From Vreelandella venusta (GTDB lineage: Bacteria > Pseudomonadota > Gammaproteobacteria > Pseudomonadales > Halomonadaceae), in contig NZ_BJUL01000014.1 of assembly GCF_007989605.1 (NCBI RefSeq), forward strand, positions 17,369-81,368: a DNA stretch of 64,000 bases, given 5' to 3'. The notes beneath the pieces were generated by a model. That model did no database searches, was not told the DNA's origin, and was given only the letters and a program-made list of their open reading frames with translations. The position numbers and the translations under genes are program-made. Shown here in pieces: positions 8,737 to 16,103 of this stretch (position 1 is the first letter of the stretch; every line of letters starts with the position of its first letter).

Positions 8737-10080
8737 TCAAATAACCTCAGTTCGTGCTCGTTGGTCATCCAACGCCGTAGGAATGGTTAAATGGGCGCTA
8801 AATCCGCCGGTCTGGACATTTTCAAAGCTTACCCAGCCCCCAAAACGCTCAACAATTGCCGCCACAATTGCTAAGCCCAAACCGCTACCTTGCTGCTTGC
8901 TCACGCGCCAAAAACGCTGCGTTAACTGTTTTAGTGTAGCGTCATCGACGCCGCTACCCTGGTCATGCACTGTGAACGTTACGTGATGCTGATCAGCGGT
9001 ATACTGTACGTTTAACGCTACAGGCTGCTCACTTGCCCCATGATGCAGTGCGTTATCCAGTAAATTACGTAGTGCGGTTATTGCCAGCTCTCTAGGCATG
9101 GCAACGCATACTTGGGGTAATTGGGAGAGAACCTGGCACTGCCCTGCGGTTGCCATGCTGTCGGCGATCGCCACATCAACAATCTCACTTACCTGACTTG
9201 GCTCGCCATCGTCAAAGCGCATGCGCCCTTCGACTCTTGCTAACGTCAGTAACTGATCTAGCGTATGTGCCAGTCGAACCACCCCCGCCTCTGCGCATCT
9301 GAGCGCTTCTTTCGCCGTTTCGCCGTCGGCTCGCTGTGCCACTTGTAGATGGGTTTTAATCGCCGTTAAGGGCGTACGTAACTCATGAGCGGCGTCGTTG
9401 GTAAAACGCTGCTCACGAACAATGGTTTGTTGAATTCTTACGAGCAACCCATTGAGCGTATCGATCAACGGTTTAATCTCTTTCGGCACACCATAGGTAG
9501 ACACAGGTGCCAATGCTTCCGGATGACGACTGGCAAGCGAAGCACGCAGCCTTGTTAGCGGCGCCAAACCACGCCAAACAACTACCCAGAGCGCAATTAA
9601 ACTCCCCGTTAGTGCCACTACAAACGGCACCACAGCAACGCGAAATACATCGCTAAGCAACATGTCCCGCTCATCCATCCGGTCGGCGGTAGTAATGACC
9701 AGATCGCCACGTTCATAGGTAAAGACACGCCAGGTAGTATCGCCCTCCTGCCGGTAAGCATGACCACGCTCACCCGGTGTCAGTATGGTTTCCATATTGG
9801 CATGAGTGCGGGCAATGATATCGCCACGGGGAGAGTGCACCTGACAGGCCAACCCCTCGATGGGCGGGATAGACAAAGCGTGAGATTGACTCTGCTCCCA
9901 GACATCTTCAGGCAGTTGAAGCACGAGTCCCGCGACCATGCGTGCCGACTGAGCTAGGCGCTGATCCAGTGTTTCGACGAATTTGTTTTCTAGATCATTG
10001 AGCAACCAAGCCGCAGCAACACCCCATAGCAGTCCCAGCGTCACCCCTAGGGTGAGCAATAGGCGGGCTCGTAAACTCAT
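8737..10080 (-). CDS. Sensor histidine kinase, QseC/PmrB-like
   Basis: This 447-residue inner-membrane kinase has TM1 (about 7-27), a periplasmic sensor region of about 115 residues, TM2 (about 148-170), and a HAMP linker. The dimerisation domain has H-box DAAHELRTPLTAIK (His232). The ATPase domain has N-box NLLDNALHHG, G1 DQGSGVDD and G2 GSGLGLAIV. The periplasmic domain shows no recognised ligand motif. It overlaps the response regulator by four bases. Placement between tsdBA and the sulfur transport genes suggests, but does not prove, that it senses a sulfur or redox signal. Confidence 0.9.
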   Translation of the reverse strand: MSLRARLLLTLGVTLGLLWGVAAAWLLNDLENKFVETLDQRLAQSARMVAGLVLQLPEDVWEQSQSHALSIPPIEGLACQVHSPRGDIIARTHANMETILTPGERGHAYRQEGDTTWRVFTYERGDLVITTADRMDERDMLLSDVFRVAVVPFVVALTGSLIALWVVVWRGLAPLTRLRASLASRHPEALAPVSTYGVPKEIKPLIDTLNGLLVRIQQTIVREQRFTNDAAHELRTPLTAIKTHLQVAQRADGETAKEALRCAEAGVVRLAHTLDQLLTLARVEGRMRFDDGEPSQVSEIVDVAIADSMATAGQCQVLSQLPQVCVAMPRELAITALRNLLDNALHHGASEQPVALNVQYTADQHHVTFTVHDQGSGVDDATLKQLTQRFWRVSKQQGSGLGLAIVAAIVERFGGWVSFENVQTGGFSAHLTIPTALDDQRARTEVI

Positions 10081-10778
10081 TGTTGCCCCTTATAAGGCAT
10101 GCCGGGAATGTGGACAGCCTCAGGCTTGCCTAACCGATAGCCCAATCCACGAACCGTCTCAATGATGCCACTGCCTAATTTCCGGCGTAGGTGGTGGATA
10201 TGCACGTTCAGTGCATTGCTCTCTACATCGTCACTTAACCCGTAGAGGCTATCTTTTAGCTGGTCGGCAGAAAGCACGCTGCGTGGCGAATGCAAAAAGG
10301 TCTCTAAAAGCACCAGCTCTCGGCGTGATAGCGTTACCAACTGACCGGAGACTTTCACTTCACGCGCATGAGGATCTAGCGTCAGAGCCCCATGCACCGT
10401 CATACCCTGGCTGCGGCCCGATACTCGCCGCAACAGCGCATGAAGGCGAGCCACTAACTCATCAAGGTCGAAAGGCTTTACCAGATAGTCGTCTGCTCCG
10501 CACTGCAGGCCGTCGACACGGTCTCGTACCGCATCCCGCGCCGTTAGCATTAATACCGGCGTAGCGTTGCCCTGGTCACGCCACGACTGCAGCAGTTGCA
10601 AGCCGTCGCCATCGGGAAGACCGCGATCAAGTATCACAACGTCGCTTGCCACTGACTGCATGATTTGTTCCGCGGCTTGAATCGTGGACACATGATCGAC
10701 AACAAAGTCATACATCATTAAGCCGGAACGTATTCCTGATGCGACAAGCGGATCATCTTCGATAAGCAAGACGTGCAT
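10077..10778 (-). CDS. OmpR-family response regulator
   Basis: A receiver domain (1-115) with acidic pair IEDD, phospho-acceptor Asp51 (VVILDRGLP) and the conserved Lys in YLVKPF is followed by a winged-helix DNA-binding domain (about 125-230) ending NALNVHIHHLRRKLG and RGLGYRL. The ATG at 10778 with AAGGA nine bases upstream gives the normal MHVLLIEDD start; the longer frame to 10820 adds 14 unlikely residues. It is the first gene of a two-gene operon with the kinase. Likely targets are its own promoter and tsdBA. Confidence 0.93.
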   Translation of the reverse strand: MHVLLIEDDPLVASGIRSGLMMYDFVVDHVSTIQAAEQIMQSVASDVVILDRGLPDGDGLQLLQSWRDQGNATPVLMLTARDAVRDRVDGLQCGADDYLVKPFDLDELVARLHALLRRVSGRSQGMTVHGALTLDPHAREVKVSGQLVTLSRRELVLLETFLHSPRSVLSADQLKDSLYGLSDDVESNALNVHIHHLRRKLGSGIIETVRGLGYRLGKPEAVHIPGMPYKGQQ

Positions 10779-10882
10779 GACGGTTTTCCTTTTATTACTG
10801 CTAGCATGGCAAACGCACATTAACCCAGCATTAAGCTAACGAGCGGTGCCATAAACTGATTACAAAAGCTGATTTTTCAAAG

Positions 10883-10910
10883 CTCATTCACAAAAACTCA
10901 TTCACAAAAA
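10883..10910. repeat. Exact 14-bp tandem direct repeat upstream of the response regulator
   Basis: CTCATTCACAAAAA occurs twice head to tail (10883-10896 and 10897-10910), 105-130 bases upstream of the regulator start. OmpR-family regulators bind direct repeats, so this is a candidate autoregulatory site, although a 14-bp period is longer than the usual 10-11 bp. Confidence 0.4.
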
Positions 10911-10916
10911 ACTGCT

Positions 10917-10949
10917 ATAAAAACGCCCTTGCCTATAGAGACAAGGGCG
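10917..10949 (-). terminator. Rho-independent terminator after the sulfur transport operon
   Basis: An 8-bp GC-rich stem (10924-10931 with 10942-10949) is followed, in the minus direction, by TTTTTAT. It lies 25 bases after the pmpB-like stop and separates that operon from the response regulator. Confidence 0.85.
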
Positions 10950-10973
10950 ATAGCAGTGGTTTATACATTAACG

Positions 10974-11411
10974 CTACTGGCTAATACGTTTTGCGATAAA
11001 CCAGCCTGCCACCATCGCGGCCAACAACGCCAATAACGGCAATGAGATCCCACCAATGGAGGCGATAGCAGGGCCAGGACAGTAACCAGATAGACCCCAT
11101 CCAATGCCAAATAGCGCTGCGCCACCCAGCAGCTTGCCGTCTAACGCTTGCTTAGTTGGAAGCTGAAAATTAGCGCTAAACAGCGGCTCGCCACGGGCAA
11201 ATACCAATCGATAGCTTACAAACGTGGTGCCTACTGCACTGCCCAACACAAACATCAGCGTTGGATCCCAAGCGCCAGCTACATCAAGGAAGCCAAGTAC
11301 ACGGGCAGGATCCGTCATACCTGAGATAGCTAACCCAAGCCCGAATAGTAAACCAGCGATATAGCCAGCAGCGGTTTTTACTGTTGCACTATTCACACCA
11401 GTGTTCTTCAT
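10974..11411 (-). CDS. YeeE/YedE family sulfur transporter, second half (PmpB-like)
   Basis: This 145-residue membrane protein has about four hydrophobic helices and the signature GLSGYCPGPA, with the cysteine expected in YeeE/YedE (TsuA-like) thiosulfate channels. Split transporters of this family occur as adjacent half-size genes (PmpA/PmpB). ATG at 11411 has GAGG nine bases upstream; the longer frame would start with TTG inside the preceding gene. It lies 10 bp after its partner and ends the operon, before a clear terminator. Substrate is probably thiosulfate or another sulfane-sulfur compound. Confidence 0.82.
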   Translation of the reverse strand: MKNTGVNSATVKTAAGYIAGLLFGLGLAISGMTDPARVLGFLDVAGAWDPTLMFVLGSAVGTTFVSYRLVFARGEPLFSANFQLPTKQALDGKLLGGAALFGIGWGLSGYCPGPAIASIGGISLPLLALLAAMVAGWFIAKRISQ

Positions 11412-11421
11412 ATCACGCGCC

Positions 11422-11883
11422 TCATACACCACCTCCAATCACATGACGCATCACATAGACCGTGGCGATCGCTGTGAGCAGAAACACCCCAGTGGCGGCC
11501 ATCGATCGCGGGGATAAGCGTGCTAAGCCACAAACGCCATGGCCGCTGGTACAGCCGCTGCCAAGCCCTGTGCCTAACCCAACTAACAGACCGGCGATCA
11601 ACATCAGCGGCACACCGCCAGCGGGGGGCCCAATCACCACACCGGGAGCATCGGCAACGTTACCCAGCCCGCCTCCCATTGCCATCACCAGTAATGGGCC
11701 ACTCACCAGCCCAACCACAAAAGCCAAGCGCCAAGCGCTGTCGCCTTTGGGGCGCTGGGTTATTAAGTTTCCAATAATGCCGCTAATACCGGCGATGCGT
11801 CCCAAGGCTCCCATCAGCCACACCGCGGATAAGCCTATCAATACACCACCAACGAGCCCTTGCAGGCTTGCCATCCAGTCCAC
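11422..11883 (-). CDS. YeeE/YedE family sulfur transporter, first half (PmpA-like)
   Basis: This 153-residue, highly hydrophobic, glycine-rich protein has the family signature GSGCTSGHGVCGL, where the cysteines relay thiosulfate through the pore in characterised homologues. The GTG start at 11883 has AAGGAG six bases upstream, better than the internal ATG at 11874. With the following gene it forms the two halves of one transporter. Upstream in the operon are the DUF2892 protein and the persulfide dioxygenase, linking uptake to sulfane-sulfur oxidation. Confidence 0.84.
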   Translation of the reverse strand: MDWMASLQGLVGGVLIGLSAVWLMGALGRIAGISGIIGNLITQRPKGDSAWRLAFVVGLVSGPLLVMAMGGGLGNVADAPGVVIGPPAGGVPLMLIAGLLVGLGTGLGSGCTSGHGVCGLARLSPRSMAATGVFLLTAIATVYVMRHVIGGGV

Positions 11884-11901
11884 AGGTATCTCCTTGCTGT
11901 G

Positions 11902-12093
11902 CTACTGATTGTTTTTACAGGTTGAGATGCCCAGCAGAGGATACAGTGGGCAAAAATTAAACAGCCCTGTGGCGAGTGGTACAACGCCAACCCACCCCCA
12001 TGCACCGATGGTGCCGGTAAGCGCCAGCATGATCAGAATAAGACCAACAACGATTCTTGCGACTTTGTCGATACCACCAACGTTTGCTTTCAT
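11902..12093 (-). CDS. DUF2892 small membrane protein (inner membrane protein YgaP-like)
   Basis: This 63-residue protein has two hydrophobic helices, an N-terminal KANVGGIDKVARIVVG motif and a C-terminal FNFCPLYPLLGISTC with two cysteines, typical of DUF2892. In some bacteria the domain is fused to a rhodanese (YgaP) and it commonly sits in sulfide or persulfide detoxification operons. The cysteines may face a sulfur carrier. ATG at 12093 has GAGGAG six bases upstream. It lies 27 bp after the dioxygenase gene. Confidence 0.85.
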   Translation of the reverse strand: MKANVGGIDKVARIVVGLILIMLALTGTIGAWGWVGVVPLATGLFNFCPLYPLLGISTCKNNQ

Positions 12094-12120
12094 GTTCTGC
12101 TCCTCGATGATCAATATCAG

Positions 12121-12987
12121 TTAAAAACGGTTGATAGGGACTTTTAGATAGACAACGCCATTGTCGTCGGCAGGCGGCATCTCTCCCGCGCGCATGTTGA
12201 CCTGTACGGAAGGAATGATGAGTTTAGGCATACCTAGCGTGGCGTCGCGCTCGGTGCGCATTTTCACGAACTCATCTTCCGTAACGCCTTCGTGCACATG
12301 AACGTTTGCATTACGCTGCTCCGCCACGCTGGTCTCGTGCTGATAAACGTCTCGACCTGGTGCTTTATAGTCATGGCATAAAAACAGCCGCGTTTGCGGC
12401 GGCAGTGCCAACACCTTTTGGATAGAGCGATACAGCGTACGGGCATCACCACCGGGAAAATCACAGCGTGCAGTGCCGTAATCTGGCATAAATAGTGTGT
12501 CGCCAACGAAGGCCGCGTCGCCTATCACATAAGTAAGACAGGCAGGCGTGTGACCCGGCGTATGCAGCACGCGCCCTTGAAGACTGCCAATGGTGAACGT
12601 ATCGCCTTCGTTAAACAGCGCATCAAATTGGCTGCCGTCCCGAGCAAACTCAGTACCTGCATTGAATGCTTTACCAAAAATTTCCTGCACGTCGACAATG
12701 TGTGCACCAATCCCGGTTTTGCCACCTAATGCTTGGTGTAAATAAGGCGCCGCAGAGAGGTGATCAGCATGCACATGGGTTTCTAAAATCCATGTCACTT
12801 CAAGGTCGTTATCACGAATAAACTCAATAATCTCATCCGCAGAACGTACATCCGTATGTCCCGCGGCATAATCGAAATTCAGTACCGAATCTAAAATAGC
12901 GCAGGCATTACTCTCTGGATCTTGCACTACATAGCTAAAGGTGTTGGTGGGCTCATCAAAGAAGTGGGTAACAATAGGATATTGCAT
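12121..12987 (-). CDS. MBL-fold persulfide dioxygenase-like hydrolase
   Basis: This 288-residue metallo-beta-lactamase-fold protein has THVHADHLSAA (His71, His73, Asp75, His76), a later HTPGHTPACLTY metal ligand and FVGDTLF Asp. The pattern matches persulfide dioxygenases (ETHE1/SdoA) and Blh-type proteins, which use one iron to oxidise glutathione persulfide to sulfite. Glyoxalase II is less likely given the neighbours and the GTARCDFPGG motif. ATG at 12987 has GGGAGG seven bases upstream. It heads the operon with DUF2892 and the sulfur transporter. No sulfide:quinone reductase or ArsR-type regulator is seen nearby. Confidence 0.87.
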   Translation of the reverse strand: MQYPIVTHFFDEPTNTFSYVVQDPESNACAILDSVLNFDYAAGHTDVRSADEIIEFIRDNDLEVTWILETHVHADHLSAAPYLHQALGGKTGIGAHIVDVQEIFGKAFNAGTEFARDGSQFDALFNEGDTFTIGSLQGRVLHTPGHTPACLTYVIGDAAFVGDTLFMPDYGTARCDFPGGDARTLYRSIQKVLALPPQTRLFLCHDYKAPGRDVYQHETSVAEQRNANVHVHEGVTEDEFVKMRTERDATLGMPKLIIPSVQVNMRAGEMPPADDNGVVYLKVPINRF

Positions 12988-13226
12988 TCTGTGCCTCCCG
13001 CTAATGGCAAGTAGTGATGCTGCTATGCAATCATCATAGACCATAAAATGTTATATGTTTATACTTTTTTGGAATTTAAAGCCATTTCTTGAGCACGGTC
13101 AATATTGCTCGCCAACCAGTTGTCACGAGACAAGAAAGCACCTCGCTGACTTGCATTAGCCGATGGGCTATTTTTTGTTTAATAAGCGCCTGACTATGAC
13201 TCCACCCCAGCCCTCCGAGCCGCTCT
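12988..13226. other. Intergenic stretch upstream of the persulfide dioxygenase operon
   Basis: About 240 bp with no convincing gene. The left part is AT-rich (13040-13085) and must hold the promoter of the minus-strand sulfur operon, but no clear -35/-10 pair could be chosen. The right part leads into the repeat element beginning at 13227. Confidence 0.5.
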
Positions 13227-13442
13227 CGTCATTCCCGCAGGCCCTTAGCGGGAATCCATGTTGACCTGGGATTTCGGGCTGCTGCAGGCCAAGGTCAAGG
13301 TGGATTCCCGATAACCCCACTCGGGAATGACAGTGCGGTGAATCGAGAATGACAGTGCGGTGACTCGAGAATGACAATGCGGTGGCTCGAGAATGACAGT
13401 GCGGTGACTCGAGAATGACAATGCGGTGACTCGGGAATGACG
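13227..13442. repeat. Composite inverted-repeat intergenic element (REP/MITE-like)
   Basis: The element is bounded by a perfect 11-bp inverted repeat, CGTCATTCCCG (13227-13237) and CGGGAATGACG (13432-13442). Inside are two hairpins built from the same word: ATTCCCGC/GCGGGAAT (13231-13238 with 13248-13255) and ATTCCCGA/TCGGGAAT (13304-13311 with 13321-13328). A longer imperfect pairing links 13256-13270 with 13289-13303. There is no transposase. The layout resembles dispersed palindromic elements found in many proteobacterial intergenic regions. Confidence 0.7.
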
Positions 13443-13450
13443 TGCGATGC
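13321..13450. repeat. 22-bp tandem repeat, five full copies plus a partial sixth
   Basis: Units start at 13321, 13343, 13365, 13387 and 13409, with a degenerate sixth from 13431. The consensus is TCGAGAATGACAGTGCGGTGAC with changes at few positions, including alternating CAG/CAA. Each unit contains the GAATGAC word of the surrounding inverted-repeat element, so the array seems to have grown from one of its ends. Copy number may vary between strains. Confidence 0.92.
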
Positions 13451-13488
13451 ACGCTTTGGGAGGTGGCCACTTTGCTATATGGGGCTAG

Positions 13489-13524
13489 GGGGTAATGTCA
13501 GTTAGCCTTAACTAACATTACCCC
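13489..13524 (-). terminator. Hairpin downstream of gpgS, possible terminator without T tract
   Basis: GGGGTAATG (13489-13497) pairs with CATTACCCC (13516-13524), with an inner GTTAG/CTAAC stem. It lies about 55 bases past the gpgS stop. The minus-direction flank is G/C-rich rather than T-rich, so it may stabilise the 3' end rather than terminate by itself. Confidence 0.45.
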
Positions 13525-13578
13525 GCTGTCTAGGAGACGCTGCGATTACATGGCGGCATTAGCGGTGAAATGAATGGT

Positions 13579-14799
13579 CTAAACCTCACCCTGGTTATCG
13601 AGCTCTACCGCTTCATGCATACGGGCTAGCACCTCAGGCATCGCCGCTTGCACACGGTTCCAACTGGGAATGAAGGGGCGTTCGCGAGGGTTATCTAAAA
13701 ACAGATTGCCAGCTTCTAGTAAATTGCTGGCAAATAGCTCCACCGCTTGCTCTTCACAGTGGCGGTCTAAACTTAGTCCATTCATTGTCGCATCGTGATC
13801 ATAGGCCTCAATGAGGTCTAAGGCTAAACGGTAGTAGGTTGCTTTGAGCGTCCGAAAGTCTTCGCTGCTAAAGCTAACCCCTTGGGTAGCCAACTTACGA
13901 TACAGCGCTTTCGCGATATCCAGACTCATTCGGTTCAAGCCGCTGGTAGCGTCCTCTTCACTAATAGGCTGATGCTTATGGTCATAGGCGTCGGCAATAT
14001 CTACCTGACATAGCTGACGATGGGAATAGTTACGCTGCAACTCCGACAGTACGCCAATTTCTAACCCCCAATCAGCGGGGATTCGGATGCCCTCTAGTAC
14101 ATCGCTGCGCATAGCAAACTCACCCGATAACGGGTAACGGAAGCTGTCTAAATAGTCCAAATAGGGTAACGGGCCACAGACAGTTTTCAAGGCACGTAGC
14201 AGAGGCGTCACCATCAACCGAGAAACACGCCCATTAAGCTTTCCTTCGGCGATACGCGGGTAATAGCCTTTACAAAAACTATAGTTGAAACGGGGATTCG
14301 CGACGGGATACATAAGGCGCGCTAGAAGGCCACGGTCGTAGGTAAGAATATCGCAATCGTGAAGAGCAACGGCGGTGGAGCGACCTGAACTCAGCACATA
14401 GCCAGCGCAATACCAGACATTTCTTCCTTTACCTGGCTCTAATGCCCCCAAACCATGACACTCTAATTCTTGGTCGATGGCGCGCAAGCGCGGACCGTCA
14501 TTCCATAGGATTCGAGTGTGCTGGGGTAAGCGCGAAAAGAACTCCCGTGCATATAAAAACTGCTCCCGGTCTGCCCTGTCCAAACCGATAACAATCTCAT
14601 TGAGATAAGGCACTTTCACCAGCTCATCAACAATCGCCGACAGCGCAGGCCCTTCCAGTTCAGAAAAAAGCGAGGGCAAGATCAGCCCCATTGGGCGGCG
14701 TTTGGCAAACTGACAAAGCTCCTGCTCAAGTGCCGCAACAGGACGGCGCGTTAAGTTGTGAAAATCAGTAATCACACCATTTTGATGAAAATCACTCAT
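13579..14799 (-). CDS. gpgS: Glucosyl-3-phosphoglycerate synthase (GT81)
   Basis: GpgS transfers glucose from an NDP-glucose to 3-phosphoglycerate, the first step of glucosylglycerate synthesis. The 406-residue protein has a GT-A fold with the metal-binding DxD in ALHDCDILTYD, a nucleotide-sugar segment near EIVIGLDRADREQF, and the acceptor region GYYPRIAEGKLNGRVSRL typical of GpgS/MpgS-like GT81 enzymes. GGGAGG lies eight bases before ATG 14799. It overlaps the upstream phosphatase by four bases. Glucosylglycerate accumulates in halophiles under salt stress, particularly with low nitrogen. Confidence 0.9.
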   Translation of the reverse strand: MSDFHQNGVITDFHNLTRRPVAALEQELCQFAKRRPMGLILPSLFSELEGPALSAIVDELVKVPYLNEIVIGLDRADREQFLYAREFFSRLPQHTRILWNDGPRLRAIDQELECHGLGALEPGKGRNVWYCAGYVLSSGRSTAVALHDCDILTYDRGLLARLMYPVANPRFNYSFCKGYYPRIAEGKLNGRVSRLMVTPLLRALKTVCGPLPYLDYLDSFRYPLSGEFAMRSDVLEGIRIPADWGLEIGVLSELQRNYSHRQLCQVDIADAYDHKHQPISEEDATSGLNRMSLDIAKALYRKLATQGVSFSSEDFRTLKATYYRLALDLIEAYDHDATMNGLSLDRHCEEQAVELFASNLLEAGNLFLDNPRERPFIPSWNRVQAAMPEVLARMHEAVELDNQGEV

Positions 14800-15755
14800 A
14801 CGCTAGCCTCCCGTGACGGGTAAACTGATGCAGCGACGTCATCCACTGGCGTCATTTTTAGACGCCTATCATCTCGCCCCCACCAGTGGGCTACCCCCTC
14901 AGCCCAGCCTGTTGGTCCAGTTGCGTTTGTTCGATATAGCGCATGGTTTTGCGGCTCAACATTAAGTGCGTGGCAACCTCGAATCACCACAGCTTGATCG
15001 ACAGTTTCCAGCATCGTGATATCGTTTGGGCCATCACCCAAGCCCAATGAAAGTGGCTGACTGCCTCGTAATGCAGTAAACCGCTTAATTAGCCACTCAA
15101 CAGCACCACCTTTGTCAGACAAGCGCCCAATCACGTGCCAAAAGCGCCCCCCTTGTGTGAGTTCAAGACCATCGCCTTCAAGTGCCACGCGAAACGTTTC
15201 AAGTGCAGCTGCGGTATCTTGCCAAATAAGTGGCTCACTTCCCTCTCGCTGCCGCGCAGCTTTCGCACGGGTTTCATCAAGCCCGGTTAACGCCATTACC
15301 TGCTGAAGACTTAAGTCGCCCATTCGAGTAAACCTAACACCCAGACGCTTGCGCCAAACATTGAGTCGCGCCCTAATGAAACCACTATCAACACCGGTGT
15401 GCTTAATAACGACGCCATCTCGGCCATTACCGGGGCGGTCTAAACGCGCATGGCACCAACCTGGCGGCAGACCAATGACGGCACCATTCTCGGCAATAAA
15501 GGGAGTCGCTGTTAGCCCAAGGGCTTCCCGAAGTGGGATGAGTTCAGCACGAGTTTTACTAGTGACCGGTATAACCGGAACCCCTAACGTTTTAAGGCGG
15601 GCAAGCCAGTGCTTGGCAGGTGAAAAATCATAGCTGTGGTGATCTAGTAATGAACCGTCCAAGTCAGTGACGACTAAACGCGGTTGAAGCGCTGGGTCTA
15701 AGTCGCTTGGTAACTGAGCATCACTGGGCAACGCAGTACGCCTGTGTTGGGTCAT
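14796..15755 (-). CDS. gpgP: HAD-family glucosyl-3-phosphoglycerate phosphatase (MPGP-like)
   Basis: This 319-residue HAD hydrolase of the Cof/MPGP subfamily dephosphorylates the GpgS product to glucosylglycerate. Motif I is VVTDLDGSLLDH (Asp31 and Asp33), motif II VIPVTSKTRAEL, and motif IV LGDGPNDITML. The ENGAVIGLPPGW segment is typical of the mannosyl/glucosyl-3-phosphoglycerate phosphatase family (YedP-like). It is first in a two-gene operon with gpgS, with the ATGA overlap implying coupled translation. The 348-bp region upstream contains a separate small-RNA unit on the other strand. Confidence 0.87.
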   Translation of the reverse strand: MTQHRRTALPSDAQLPSDLDPALQPRLVVTDLDGSLLDHHSYDFSPAKHWLARLKTLGVPVIPVTSKTRAELIPLREALGLTATPFIAENGAVIGLPPGWCHARLDRPGNGRDGVVIKHTGVDSGFIRARLNVWRKRLGVRFTRMGDLSLQQVMALTGLDETRAKAARQREGSEPLIWQDTAAALETFRVALEGDGLELTQGGRFWHVIGRLSDKGGAVEWLIKRFTALRGSQPLSLGLGDGPNDITMLETVDQAVVIRGCHALNVEPQNHALYRTNATGPTGWAEGVAHWWGRDDRRLKMTPVDDVAASVYPSREASV

Positions 15756-15962
15756 AGCACCACCTTTTTGCGATCTTAAAGTTGTTACACACGTCCACTT
15801 TTAGATAAGCAATCAAGCAGTTTGTATGCCAATACGGTTTTATCTTTAATAATCATAAGATTAGCTACTAATAAGTAGCTGTCTTTTTATAAGCACCCAA
15901 GCAACGCAATTTTGACGCACCAAAATAGCGCGCAAATAAACTGAAAAAAGCTCGACACACCC

Positions 15963-15990
15963 TTGGCAAAAGCTCACAAATATCTATACT
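15963..15990 (+). promoter_or_regulatory. Sigma-70-type promoter for a small RNA
   Basis: TTGGCA (15963-15968) and TATACT (15985-15990) are separated by 16 bp, close to consensus. The predicted start is near 15997. No plus-strand protein gene lies downstream; the transcript ends at the terminator at 16068-16093. Confidence 0.72.
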
Positions 15991-15996
15991 AAAGCT

Positions 15997-16093
15997 GTAC
16001 CCACTGGCAGCCTTGTACACCCCCTCACCTGATGCCAGTGGGCTGCAGTGAGCCAAGCCCTTTCATACCCGTCCCCTCCGGCGGGTTTTTTTT
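15997..16093 (+). ncRNA. Candidate small regulatory RNA with C-rich loops
   Basis: This unit of about 97 nt has a promoter, a perfect 10-bp stem (16000-16009 with 16033-16042), a 23-nt loop containing a CACCCCCTCACC run, a short linker, and an intrinsic terminator (16068-16073 with 16080-16085, one G-U pair) followed by eight T. The terminator loop is also C-rich (CCCTCC). It encodes no protein, lies between divergently placed minus-strand genes, and ends ten bases before the 3' end of the MotB-like gene. Exposed CCUC/CCUCC stretches resemble anti-Shine-Dalgarno loops of several C-rich sRNAs, and the U tail suits Hfq. Not matched to a named family. Confidence 0.68.
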
Positions 16094-16103
16094 GATCTAT
16101 TCC

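Noticed and set aside
11462..11908. 148-codon plus-strand frame opposite the PmpA-like gene
   Set aside because: Pro/Ala-rich antisense shadow of a glycine-rich membrane protein gene; no start signal.
13321..13450. Possible CRISPR array
   Set aside because: The 22-bp units are directly adjacent with no spacers and no cas genes are nearby.
13168..13470. Minus-strand open frame of 100 codons with repeated HCHS-type peptides
   Set aside because: It is the 22-bp tandem array and inverted-repeat element read as protein; composition is an artefact of the repeat and there is no ribosome site.
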